Shown: positions 11,861 through 22,229 of the stretch, in pieces | Layout of the letters: every line of letters starts with the position of its first letter | Numbering within the stretch: the stretch's first letter is position 1 | Origin: Neoechinorhynchus agilis | Taxonomy: Eukaryota; Acanthocephala | NCBI GenBank assembly: GCA_051530055.1 | Contig: CM121342.1 | Coordinates: 1,674,001-1,738,000, forward strand | Direction: 5' to 3' | DNA length: 64,000 bases | Notes under the pieces: generated by a model | Databases searched by the model: none | What the model saw: the letters and a program-made list of their open reading frames with translations, nothing else | What the model was told of the DNA's origin: nothing | Made by a program: the position numbers and the translations under genes

Positions 11861-12018
11861 CTGCAAAAAGGATTCGAAAAGCACCTCATACGTAAGTGCC
11901 CGCTCTCTACTCGTTTTCCTCGAGGTTGGTTTCGGAAAACGAGTCGTTGGTGCTGAGGACCAAGCGAGGGAAAGCGAAAAGTCGGAGTCACAGGCGGTCA
12001 CCAGAGCTCTGAGCAGCG

Positions 12019-12400
12019 TTGATCATTATTTTAGAATACGTCTGCGAATGGCGGGAGGGCAAATGCCTTCACTGGGACGCCACGTGTGTGGACACCCTTG
12101 CAGTAAGCAACATTCTTTACTGTCTCGAAATCGCTGGAGGTGCAGCGAAAGGGAGAAAGGTACGAAAATATAGGGATTTAGCAAGGGTCCACTATTTTGT
12201 CCCTTTCGGAGTAGTGGAGCGCTTGGCAGCTCGGCACTTTCTCTGCTCCAGGATCTCTAGAAGAGATTGAGAGAAGCGACGCACGAGCAGGTGTATTCCT
12301 GCTACAAAATATCTCGCTCGCGGTACAACGAGGCAATGCTGCAAGCGCGATAGCGACAGCCGAGGAAGGAGAGAAGCTCCAATTTTTCGGACGGTGGTGA
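12019..12400 (+). mobile_element. C-terminal fragment of an R2-like RT protein, opposite orientation
   Basis: On the plus strand one frame reads EWREGKCLHWDATCVDTLAV, AGGAAKGRKVRKYRDL and VHYFVPFGV. Another frame slightly downstream reads LLQNISLAVQRGNAASAIA. These are the conserved closing blocks of the same kind of RT protein as in 6945-11860, but on the other strand, so this is a separate insertion or the result of an inversion. It is frameshifted and has no RT core attached. Confidence 0.65.
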
Positions 12401-12469
12401 TTGCACGTTTTGTACTATATTATGTTAGGATTAAAAAAATGTTTTCTTCTAAAAACATCTCTCTCACCT

Positions 12470-13030
12470 CACTCTAAGTTTTTCTTATATTCCGACGATC
12501 TCACCCTCATCACAAAATCGCCCTTCGACTCCTCTCCCGCTCCTTAAGATCTAACGAAATCATCCACATAAAAGATTTCTGCAGCAATCACAAACTCTAC
12601 CTTAACTTCTCTAAATGCTTGGAAATGATCCCACCAATCTCTAACTGCCTTATGTCCGACTCCGAGCTTCCAATTGACATCCAACAAGTCACCTCCCTCA
12701 AAATTCCGGGTCTCTAATTTCAATCAAATCTAAAATGCGACTCACACATTACACTTTCCTTCAAACGAAATACCTTTAAAATCTACGCCTTCGAGCACTT
12801 CCGCCATTTAGGAGTTCCTTCGCCCAATCTCTCCATATTTTACAACAGCATTATTTTACTTCCAATCACCTACGGCTATTTCATCTTTTGCAGCTTATCC
12901 AAATCACAAATCCGTCGCTTTGAAACGTACAACACTCGCAATCCGAATTCCTTAAATCCTCTTATACCTAGCACCTCTCTCTACCTCTGCTCCTTTTTCC
13001 ATGCTGCCCAATCTTCTGGGATATCATAAA
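12470..13030 (+). mobile_element. LINE remnant, 3' half of the reverse transcriptase (family also at 36930 and 42560)
   Basis: The plus strand begins with a decayed motif 5 (FFSYSDDLTLI), followed by a long stretch homologous to the C-terminal half of the LINE seen on the minus strand at 42629-43376 (FRHLGVPSPNL, ITYGYFIFCSLSKSQIRR, NTRNPNS, SLYLCSFFHAAQSS). Frameshifts are frequent and there is no 5' half, so this is a dead, truncated copy. Confidence 0.65.
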
Positions 13031-13849
13031 TTTAAATGAACCTAAGGAAATACCCAACTTCACAAACTATCCCACACAATAACCACCAACATTCCCACCC
13101 GACCGTAACCGTCATCAACTCCAAAATAAACAACCATTTTAAAGGAACCCGTCATATTGTTCGAGTGTTCACGATGACCCAGGAGTATATGGTTCCTGTA
13201 CTTTGAACAATAATACGTGTTGTTATAGAATCGCTGAAATATAATTACTGTTAGAATTTCCAACAATAAAATCTCGAACCCAGAATAGAAGCTTGTGAAT
13301 ATGTTATTTTTGATAAAAGGGAGACATTCCTGGGATTAATGTAAACGTTTGTGATGCAGAGGGTAAATTTTATCAAAAAAGGACTTTGAATTCTCAAATA
13401 TTGTACAGCATAAATGTCACTTTTATATTAGTGTAAAAGCTTAGGTTTCAGGACTTTCAAACAACAGAGGTCGCCCCTGTACATAAACCGCTGTTCTTCG
13501 TCGCATTTTTCAAACATATCAATTCTCTACCTTCTGCCTGGGCTGGTGAGCACAGGAAGTTCTGCTTACAAAGGTTTGACAAATAGATTAGCTAACTATT
13601 GTTCTACTATTCTACATGTAGCGCAGTTTCTTATGCTCTTGTTGTTGCTATCGAAAGAAAATTTCCTGTTTCTGAAAAGTGAAAAGTTATAGTATCATTT
13701 TTATCCCTTACTAATTCGTGTTCCGCACTATAAGTGTAGACAAGATTATGTTTAAATTTAAAATGGAATCACAAGGTTGCCAATCGTTCAAGTTGGACTC
13801 ATTCCCTATTGAGATTTGAAGTCCATCTGTCACATTGGATTGTACAACT
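13031..13849. other. Intergenic, no gene recognised
   Basis: About 0.8 kb, AT-rich, without a supported reading frame. The sequence just after the LINE remnant may be its 3' tail or its target. I see no repeat structure. Confidence 0.4.
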
Positions 13850-14164
13850 TTATACTTCAACGCTCCGTCTTTTTTGATCATCGACAGATTTTGAAGTTTG
13901 ATCCGCTACCTTCGGTTCCATGGCAGATTCGCTTGCACTGTTGACGTTTCCCTTGTTTTTTCTGCTACATCTAAGGGAAGCCATGAACTTCTGCAACTTG
14001 TCTGCGATGAACCTTAACGCTGGATGAAAACACGTAGTTTTTTTGGTTAAAGAGAGCTTTGTGAAGTCAATAAAAACGGCATTTTAACTTACGTTTAATT
14101 AATAGTCAGAGCATATCTGCAATACAGAGAGCTTACCTTTTACAGGTTTTGAAGAAAAACTCAT
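13850..14164 (-). CDS. Candidate small two-exon gene, 65-residue basic protein
   Basis: Exon 1 is 14164-14137 and begins ATG AGT TTT (MSFSSKPVK). A donor reading GTAAGC follows. Exon 2 is 14019-13850 after an acceptor reading TTTTCATCCAG. Joined, 198 nt give 65 residues and a stop, in frame across the splice. The product is hydrophilic and rich in Lys, Arg and Ser, with a possible amphipathic segment ALRFIADKLQKFMASLR and no signal peptide or known domain. Both splice sites have good consensus and the exon sizes suit this genome, but I know no homologue; a chance reading frame is possible. It lies just downstream of the tyrosine phosphatase gene on the same strand. Confidence 0.35.
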
Positions 14165-14492
14165 TTTGTGTCTGAGTGGTGATGTTGAAATGGAGGAGTA
14201 ATTGGCGACGTGGATGTAAAGAATCGAGAAAACAATATGTCTGGCAAAGAAAGAGTGTGTGTGTCAAAAGAACAATACCAGGCGAGGCACCAATGAAGCA
14301 AAAAGTCAATCGTCTGGTGAAATGTAAAAGAATGCAATTATCCCACTGGAAAGGATTGGTACAAATGTCCCACACAAAATATGTGACTTTAACACACGAG
14401 TTGTACAGGATTTTCTATCCATCAAGATTACTGCTCTTCATTCTGGAGCAAACTGTGTATCGAATTAACTTCTGATTAAATGTAGCGTTCAT
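14165..14492. other. Short intergenic gap
   Basis: A plus-strand open frame at 14176-14475 (99 residues) fills most of this gap, but it has no recognisable motif and runs antisense to the direction of both neighbours. I see nothing else. Confidence 0.35.
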
Positions 14493-16355
14493 CTACCGTT
14501 CCCTTCTTTGCGCAATTGATGCTCTTTGAGAAAGTACAAGTGGCGTTAGGTGATTTCTTGCAACAGAGTTGGATTTCCACGTTCGTACATATTGATCCTC
14601 TTCAGAATGTACATTGGAGTTTAGTGGCGTCGAATTTCTTTTTGTAGATATTATAGACGGAACAAGTTGAGTATTCATCGAATGGCTATCTCCTCTAGAA
14701 TGATGACTTTGACTTCTTGAATGTTGATTCGAAATTTGTAGACTATTGGAATGTCGGAACATATCCAGTTCGTACTCATCTGTTTCAAAGTAACCTTCCT
14801 TGGCTCTGAAATCCGCAGTTGATCGATTATGCACGACTGAGTTGGCTCGATTTTTCGATTGAGGTAACCCCAGAAACTCTAAAGCGCTATGGACTTTCGC
14901 CATTAGTTGGGAAGCAGTACTTGGAGACGGATTTCGCATTTTGTCCGATCGCTTGAATTTACTTTCATTTTTTAGAAGACGGTGTTTGTTTTTTGACGTG
15001 GATAATTTATTTTGAATTGCATGATACGCCAAATACACAAATTGATATTGTTCCTAATTATTTTTATTTAAGCATAGAAACGATTATGGATACTAACAAG
15101 AGTCTGGATCATGCCAACACGTTGTCTTCTCAAATCTTTTGCGATTCGAAACACAAGAACTTGATTGGATTCGTCCTAGACAGTATTTTCGAAGAGTATT
15201 GACAATTTCCTGTTTAAATAAGCATACATTAGGTTGTTGTAAACTTTGTCGGTGTTTAAAGTAGTTCATTATTATATCAATTGCTATCAGAGTCCCGGTT
15301 CGTCCACATCCAGCGCTGATTAGAATTTGTGTGTGTTTAAATAGGCCCGATAAGAACAAACCTGCAGTGAACAACCATTATAGGTCGGTTTTGCCCAAGT
15401 GCAGTTCGATGTCTTGATTTTATAAGATTGTCTTTGACGGCATGGATATGATCAAGAAGATTGAGAATCGGTTCTGTTCCATCCAGTGGACATCCCCGAT
15501 CGGGCCACCGAGTAAAATGAATGTGAATAAATTTGTGCACGGTATCGCCATAATAGATTCCTAGCTGCCTAATGATGAAATTCCCAGTTACGTCGACTTC
15601 CGGTGAACTTGAAACCGAACGAATGACAAAGGAATTTACTGGATACTCTTCGTTTTGAGTACTAGGCCAATATCGAAAGCATTTTGACTAAATGGGTTTA
15701 TTTCTCTTTTTCGACAAAAATCAATGTAAACTAACGTCATTCTGATCGGCTTCGTCGACAATACAAACAACTATCTCGATCTGGTACTCCCATATCATGC
15801 GGATAAAATCAAAACACGTCGATCGAGTTGGTCCCTGTGCTGCTATATATTTTTCTCCCATTAACTTGTCCTATTTTTATCGAGTCAAAATAAGGAAATC
15901 ATTAATTTGCAAAAAGACTCGCATTTATATGGCTTGCGTTGATATAATCGTTTCCGTCTCCGGCTGTGATTGGCAGAAGTCGAACTCTATTATCTTCATC
16001 TACCAATTGTGCAATAAAATCGAAGTGGACAAAGGTTTAAAAAACTCACAAGGTATAATATCCCTATAACGGTTTTTGTGGTAATTCATTGGAAGAAGTC
16101 CATATGAATGTGGTAGGGGAACCGATTGACTTTGAACTCGATGTCTGCTTGTCATTCGAATTTCCTAACGAGAACTTGAGAAATGCGGCTCGCAACACTA
16201 AAACCAACATTAAACTCTGCGCTTGAGGTTTGCGGTACAACAACGCTGTTGCCATTGCGGATCATTGCTATGTGCCTCTTCATAACAGTACGAACACTCT
16301 CGCTATTGTCGTTTATTGAAGGTAATAGTTGTTGAGCATCTCGTCGAGAATCCAT
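14493..16355 (-). CDS. Classical non-receptor protein tyrosine phosphatase
   Basis: Exons traced from the C-terminus backwards: 15053-14493, 15159-15098, 15315-15245, 15687-15362, 15870-15736, 15999-15923, one ending at 16050, and a first exon starting at ATG 16355. In order the protein shows HKNRYRDIIPYEDNRVRL, DYINASHIN, KLMGEKYIAAQGPT, FIRMIWEYQIEIVV, KCFRYWP, FTRWPDRGCP (WPD loop), the P-loop VVHCSAGCGRTGT split by an intron after HC and two bases of the serine codon, and LRRQRVGMIQTLEQYQFVY (Q-loop). All catalytic elements are present: Asp of WPD, Cys and Arg of HCSAGCGRT, and Gln. After the domain comes a ~170-residue Ser-rich hydrophilic tail, as in PEST-type PTPs. It dephosphorylates phosphotyrosine, probably in the cytosol. 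The intron after SHIN appears to start with GC instead of GT. The junction of the first two exons is not resolved. Confidence 0.85.
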
Positions 16356-17222
16356 CGTCCAAGGAAGCTAAAGTGGAAGATAACAATTTTCACTGGAAAG
16401 GAAGGATTGAGCGTTTTTCAAAAGCTAGCGAATGACACAGTTGTCTAGAGAAACACGAGTGCGTAAAAATGACGAAGGTTTCATAAGGTGCGGAAAAGCT
16501 CTCATTAATAAAGGTGAAGATCTATCCTGAACTACAATAGTCAAAGCGCTACATCGTCCTTAAATTGAGAGGACATACTTGAGATAGGTTACACTTTATC
16601 GAAAATTGTAGTTAAGATCTTGTTGCGATTTGTGGCGTTTAAATTCTATACAATTTTCATTGTTTAAATGCTGAAAAAAAAGGAAAACTTTATTACCAAG
16701 ATCCCTACTAACGCAATATATGTGCGAAAATAAGAAGCATTAAAATGTTAGAGTAACTGAAAAGATCTTTTACTCAACGTTGAAGTACATTGAAAATACT
16801 TATAACTAACACATTAGAACGTCTACTAACTCATCGAGCAAAACAAAGAGTGAGCGGTTAAATTGGAGTGCACAATGAGTATAAAAATTGCGCAGTTCTA
16901 ATTGAAAAATAACGTAAATCTCAGAGAAATGGTTTGACATTCTAATGTGTTACTGGTAGCTCGAAAGGTCAAAGAGTTGTTTAGAGAAAACTACACTGCA
17001 TTACTACTTAACTAATAAACGTGTACTAATAATTAAAGATAAAATCCATGAGTATGTGGAAGTGGGGAAAAATTATATATCCAAGAATCACTTTAATTCA
17101 AAAATATTTCGTATAATCACGCTGGACTTCTTCAGTCAATTATCTAAAAAGGAATTTGGAAACTTAGTGATTTTTGGATATATAATTTTTCACCAATTCC
17201 ACGTACTAATAATTTTTAAATA
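16356..17222. other. Intergenic, 5' of the phosphatase
   Basis: AT-rich sequence without a supported gene. It presumably carries the phosphatase promoter, but no core element stands out. Confidence 0.4.
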
Positions 17223-17440
17223 CAGTAGAACGTCGTTTATCCGCGAATTAATTGGGACCGAACACTATCCGGATACGAGGTTTGTTTTCAAAGGTAAAAT
17301 TACATGATTTTAACTTTATCATTGAAAATAATCATTTGTTTTTCTCTGTAGAAATGGACACCTTCGTTTTTTCGCGCAACAGTAATGGAGTAGTACAGCA
17401 TTCCGGATAATAGACGTTTCGGATAATCGATGTTCCACTG
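17223..17440. mobile_element. Pogo/Tigger-like MITE with TA target duplication
   Basis: The left end reads CAGTAGAACGTCGTTTATCC and the right end, read from the other strand, CAGTGGAACATCGATTATCC. These are the same ~21-bp terminal inverted repeat with four differences, and both resemble the ends of pogo/Tigger transposons. TA flanks it on both sides (17221-17222 and 17441-17442), the target expected for that superfamily. The 218-bp body has no coding capacity, so it is a non-autonomous miniature element. A decayed relative of the left end (ATACGAATTAATTGATACCG, CCATTCGGATACGAG) is at about 18325-18365. Confidence 0.8.
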
Positions 17441-18658
17441 TATTCAATAGTAGGCTAAACGGCAATCGTTCTGGCTTTAGAATCAACAGGATTGTAAATG
17501 CGCAGTTTCACAATACCGTAAGTCGTATTTTCGTATAATGTTGCGGAGGAATAATTGAACGCTTCTGATATTTTCGACTCTGTCACAAAATCTAATGAAA
17601 CAATGACTTGACCTTTTACGTCGATTCTGTAAACTGAGAGAGCGCATTAATGTGGCTTTCGTTTGCTGAGAACATATTCATGAAATCTCCGTTTTTTCAG
17701 TTTAATTGTTTTTCGTTCTTTGTCTTGAAAGCCTTTTGATTTTAATAAAAGTACCAGAAGATGCCATTAAGTAAATTTTCCGTTCGTTTATTGTCGACAT
17801 TTTTGGCAGTTTACATCGGTTAGATGTGCTTCAAGGAAAATACGATCTGACGATTGCTGTCAAGTTGACAATAAAAGGATTTGTTGAAAAATGAAACTGC
17901 TCATGATTTTTGTGTAGTGGCGACAAAAATTATGTAAATTTAATGAAACGATATTTGGGCTCAATCGAGAGCCTTTATCAAGATTGTTTGCAAGTTCATT
18001 CACATTTGAAAAACTTGAATAAAAGAATTAAAAATTAGATTAGGGTCAAATTCATAAACCTTAAAACAATTTAACTCGCTATCAACATTTGAGATAATAA
18101 ACACGACCAACATTATTGTTTGAAGATTGAATTGTTCATGTTTGTATCTGGCGTAAAAAATAAAAGATTATAAATTGATTCCAATATTTCAGAGGCACAA
18201 TCTTTTGGCTTTATCAAAGTTGTTTTAGTGTGATACAAACACCGACATTATTAGAAATAAAAAAGGTTTCATCAACAACAATACTAAGAATGTCAGCGGT
18301 ACAACTGCCAAAATATAATGTTTATACGAATTAATTGATACCGGATACCATTCGGATACGAGATTGTGGTGTATTCAGTTTTTAAAGATAGACCCCAGAT
18401 ATCAAAATTCTTAACATGCTTTGGGAAAGTGGTCTTAGAAAAAGGAAAACTAGAGTATAATTACATTACTTTAACTTTATTTGTGGCATTGCCAGGATGA
18501 AGAACAAGTTTCAGCGATTACCAGGACAGGATTTTATAAACCTTCCTCTTTTAAAAGAGGACTAGGTTTGAAGTTTTTGTATCTTAAATCCACAATCTAA
18601 CAAAGCGCCAGTGCCTTCCGCTTTCAAAAATAAAGTCAGTATTTAAAATTTAATACCA
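17441..18658. other. Intergenic, with a half copy of the palindromic repeat
   Basis: No gene recognised. Around 18125-18240 the sequence matches one half of the palindromic unit that forms the array at 56320-58870 (GTTTGTATCTGGCGTAAAAA, then AAATTGATTCCAATATTTC). The remainder is AT-rich. Confidence 0.5.
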
Positions 18659-19524
18659 TTAAACCAAAAGAAGAGCATTAACGCATCCATCATTTTCGGG
18701 ACGATTCGTGATTTGAGCATATTTGCCCCACACGACCTTTCCTCCAGGAGTCACAAGTCCAAGTTCACTCACGTTCACTTCAATGATTGTTCCCTTGCTA
18801 AGAACTCCAAGATTGGTGAAGACCTGAGAACTCGGATTCCGCTTTACTCCTAGAATTTGAAGAGCAAAGGTTGCTTTCAATTCAGGATGTGTTACATTTG
18901 CGACTCGGAAACGTAAAGCCATCGGCCGTATAAACCTTTCAAATTTCGGTGGCTTCCTTGTAAAGGATTCCGGAACAAAGCATGGACGAGTTACCATTCG
19001 TTTCCATGCCTTCTTTTGTCTTTTGCCGGTCTTAATGACTTTAAACACATCAGCGTCGCTTCCCGAGAAAATTCACATTTCAGCTTTTTAAAGCCTCAAA
19101 TCACTTAATTATGAGCCCAGTGGAAAAACGTGAATTCTCTCGATACAGCCCCTATTTTAGGAATCGGAACGGTCCACTTTCCACCTTTTTCTTTTCTTTT
19201 CTGCTTAATTGTATTGCTTAGCACTTTCGCTCGGGATTCCTCGTTTCTGTCAATCAAATACGAAGGTATGGGGTAATCGTCCTCTTTTGCTTTTCGTTCA
19301 GTCTTGGTCTCTCGTTCTTCATGTGACTTTATAGTTCGCTTCATTGTGATCTTTTCAACGCGTCGTTGACGATTGTACAATTTCGCCTTGATTCCTCGCA
19401 GAGTACGAGCTTTACGAGATCGAACATGAGCAAAACGCCCTTCCTTTTTTCGCTGCCGTTCAAAATGATCAAATCTACGTCCATATCTTTTAATATGCTG
19501 CTCAATATATTCGTTCTGCGGCAT
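18659..19524 (-). CDS. NSA2: NSA2 ribosome biogenesis protein (TINP1 homologue)
   Basis: Two exons, 19524-19130 and 19058-18659, joined across a 71-nt intron, give 264 residues; the human protein has 260. I start at the ATG encoding [15 protein letters not shown] because this is the conserved family N-terminus; the frame is open 20 codons further upstream. Conserved blocks are [70 protein letters not shown] and [20 protein letters not shown], ending in NALLLV. The second half has the eS8-like beta-barrel fold. In yeast NSA2 joins pre-60S particles in the nucleolus and is needed for 27S pre-rRNA processing. The donor GTTTTT is weak, so the exact splice point could shift slightly. Confidence 0.93.
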
Positions 19525-20329
19525 CTTATCTAAAAAAATATTTTGACTGGAAAGAAAATCTCTTACAGGTTCTTTCGTGTCCACGAGGAAGCGCAGTACA
19601 ATAAAGCGACTTCAATGTTTTTGCAGGAAAGTGAGCGGTTCAGGTGTATGAATTTCATCATTATAAAACGCTTTAATGTCTTAAATGAAGAAGTTTAGAA
19701 CCTCGTCATCCCAGTGACGTATTTTAGATACGAAAGAATGTTAAAGTGTCGTTATGAATATCAGCATTGAGGTTTCTCATCAATAGAATAGAGGATTCCA
19801 TTTGATTGAGCTCTTCGAAGACTATTACCAAGTTTGTGTTTAAATAAATTAAGAGTTTGCGAGTCGGATTCCAGTCTGATAAACCGGAATCGTCCGGGAA
19901 TGACTCATCACTGTCATAAAATCGAAACGATAACATGCCGTTGAGAAATGAAAAAAAAGTTTTCGCAACCTAGCGTTGCGGCGGAGGGTGGCACACGGCC
20001 ACCCACTTTCTTAACGATCTCTGGATCGTCTCCACAAAATCCAATCAACAATATAGAACACAACCAGAATGACTTTCCGTATTTGGACCTAGCAACCAAA
20101 AGATGGCATCATATTGTATCCATCAAATTCAACTATACCAAGAGATGTTTTACATCACCGATTCAAATCCTTATCATATTTCACAGGAACTCTAAATTTT
20201 TTCTTCCTCGATAGCTCTTTCGGAATACGTTTTGTGGATTTCATAACATCCAATTCCCGATTTGATGGATTTGAGATAGTTGGCAATAATCAGTAATCGA
20301 CATTTATAGTCTCCGGTGTATCACCGAAT
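19525..20329. other. Intergenic between NSA2 and a LINE
   Basis: About 0.8 kb without a supported gene. Minus-strand 19936-19724 contains a 70-residue acidic frame with no recognisable family. The part near 20330 may already be 5' sequence of the LINE that follows. Confidence 0.35.
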
Positions 20330-22140
20330 ATTGACGTGGAGGATAAAAAGCTTTCCGAGAGCAAATTCAGCTGCAAAATTCCATTCTTCTTGAAATCAAA
20401 GTCAAGTAGCAATCCCATCCCACTTGCTGTAGTCAAATGGACCATCTCTCAGAGAGAGGTCCTGGCAAGTCGTAGTTGCTGTTTCCCATTTATGGTGGTC
20501 AAATTCTACGCCAACGTGATATCGAGGCAAGATGATTATCATTATCCCAGATGCTCTGGTTGCCAAAAATGGGTCATTGGACCCAAAACTGCCCCACGAA
20601 GAAGATAGTATGTCCTTTTTGTTCGCTTAATCACTGTAGTAACAACTGTCCACGCGCGTCCAAATTATGTTCAAATTGTGGACAAGCAGGACATTACGCA
20701 TTTGCAGTCTTGCCCGGAGTTTAAAAATATGTTATATTGTCGCAACTGAAACAACTCGATGCAGCGATCTCCGGCACCGAATGGCAATCTAGACGTTCAT
20801 CTGTGCCTTCATCATCTTCAAGGGACATCGTTAGGAATGCAGAACGCAAGGATACGTCCGTGGCGAGAGTCAATATGTTCACCGATAATACTAGCGACTC
20901 TCTCGATGCCAAGATGGCAGCTTTTGCAGATAAAATGATGCACATTGTAGAACTCCGTATTAATTCGGCCATTTAACACTTCGAATCCAGAATTTCGAAA
21001 CAATTTGAATCCCTGATGGCGGCGATTAACTATAGTCTTAATGTCATATATCATTGTCCTCGGGGTGGATTTGATTGTACGATGGCGAATCCTGTCCCCG
21101 GTGTTGTCGTTACTCCTTTATTTGAGAAATATTTCGCAAGGTTTTCCTTGCCTCTACAGTCTCTATCTCAAATGGAGATGACATAGGCAGCATGCACAGC
21201 CGGTCATTTCTGGATGCAGCTCAGAGCCGTAAGTTTGCTAATACCCGAAGTGTGGGGTCGCACACACCTCTTGCGGTTTGTTGCCGACTAATTTGTTCGT
21301 CATGCTACGCAACTTTGGTAGCACCACAGTGAAGTTTGATTTGTTGCCTTCCATCGCTGGACTTCCCCGGATGTGAATGGCCTCAAGAATCAGTTTTCTT
21401 ATCAGATTCGGTTCGCTGGTTAGGAATACCGCCTTTTCAAAATCCACCTTGTGCTGGGGTGCTTGCTGGTGCTTCGAGATTGCTGAGGATTTGTCGAAAG
21501 TCCTGCAAGCCTGTTTATGCTGCGAGATCCGTTTCTTGATCCCTTGCATGGTTTATCCAATGTAGACCTTTGAGCATTCTGAACATGGAATATTGAAGAT
21601 CCTTGATTTGGTCTTTTGTTTGTTTTTCCTCTTGAGACTATTGGAGCGAGATAGTTGAGGCGCCTCAGTTACCGGGGACAAGATTTGCCAACGTACAATA
21701 TAGCCTTAATCGGGCAGATTCAGTTACATTGGCAGGTTCGCGCGATGTTGATATGGGTGGAATCGATTATATGAATTCAGAGGATAATGTAGCTTATGTT
21801 CAGACGGTCTCAGAAATCAAGGGAGATCTTCGGGTGACGCCTAGGAATTAACAGACTTCGTAGGGATATTTTACACAACGACATCGTGTTAATCCAGGAA
21901 ACCAAATATATTTTCTCTCCAAGTCATTTGCCTTACAACTGTGCTAATCTTCCCGATGGCTTCGTTATTTTTATCCCTCCACCACTGCTCAATCATTCCC
22001 AAGGTCTGCTTTCTATCTTTAAAATTAGCCTTTTACTCAAATCTGTCTCAGAATACGTATATACGGACTTATCATACGCAATTTTTTCTATCCTTATTGG
22101 TTGGGTAATATTTATATTCGATACGTCTGTACATTGATTA
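20330..22140 (+). mobile_element. LINE remnant: ORF1 zinc-knuckle region and start of ORF2 endonuclease
   Basis: The plus strand near 20540-20720 encodes Cys-rich segments including CSLNHCSNNCPRASK and the CCHC-like CSNCGQAGHYA, the gag-like zinc knuckles of LINE ORF1 proteins. A Ser/Asp-rich tail follows (20737-20976). At about 21840-22140 a frame reads RLRRDILHNDIVLIQETKYI, the N-terminal hallmark of an apurinic-type endonuclease at the start of ORF2, and stops soon after. Frameshifts separate the parts, and a minus-strand Penelope-type fragment sits between them. No RT domain follows, so the copy is truncated by the satellite boundary or by decay. Confidence 0.6.
21238..21600 (-). mobile_element. 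Penelope-like element fragment, GIY-YIG endonuclease part
   Basis: On the minus strand the frame reads CSECSKVYIG, a stop, then GIKKRISQHKQACRTFDKSS, HKVDFEKAVFLTSEPNLIRK and LILEAIHIR. This is the pattern of GIY-YIG nuclease domains fused to Penelope-like reverse transcriptases (YIG, then R-x3-H, then a late glutamate in LILEAI). It breaks up the plus-strand LINE around it, suggesting nested insertion. The RT part is missing here; an RT part of the same class of element is at 44556-45210. Confidence 0.65.
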
Positions 22141-22229
22141 CTGTCATCCGTATCCCCGATTTATGCACATGATTCCTGCTAGAAAAAATTGTTGTTGTTG
22201 TTGAGAAATCAGCGGAAAACCCGCCAACA

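Noticed and set aside
14176-14475. 99-codon plus-strand frame between the small gene and the phosphatase
   Set aside because: No motif, no splice or signal evidence, and it overlaps the first exon end of the minus-strand small gene's flank. Probably chance.
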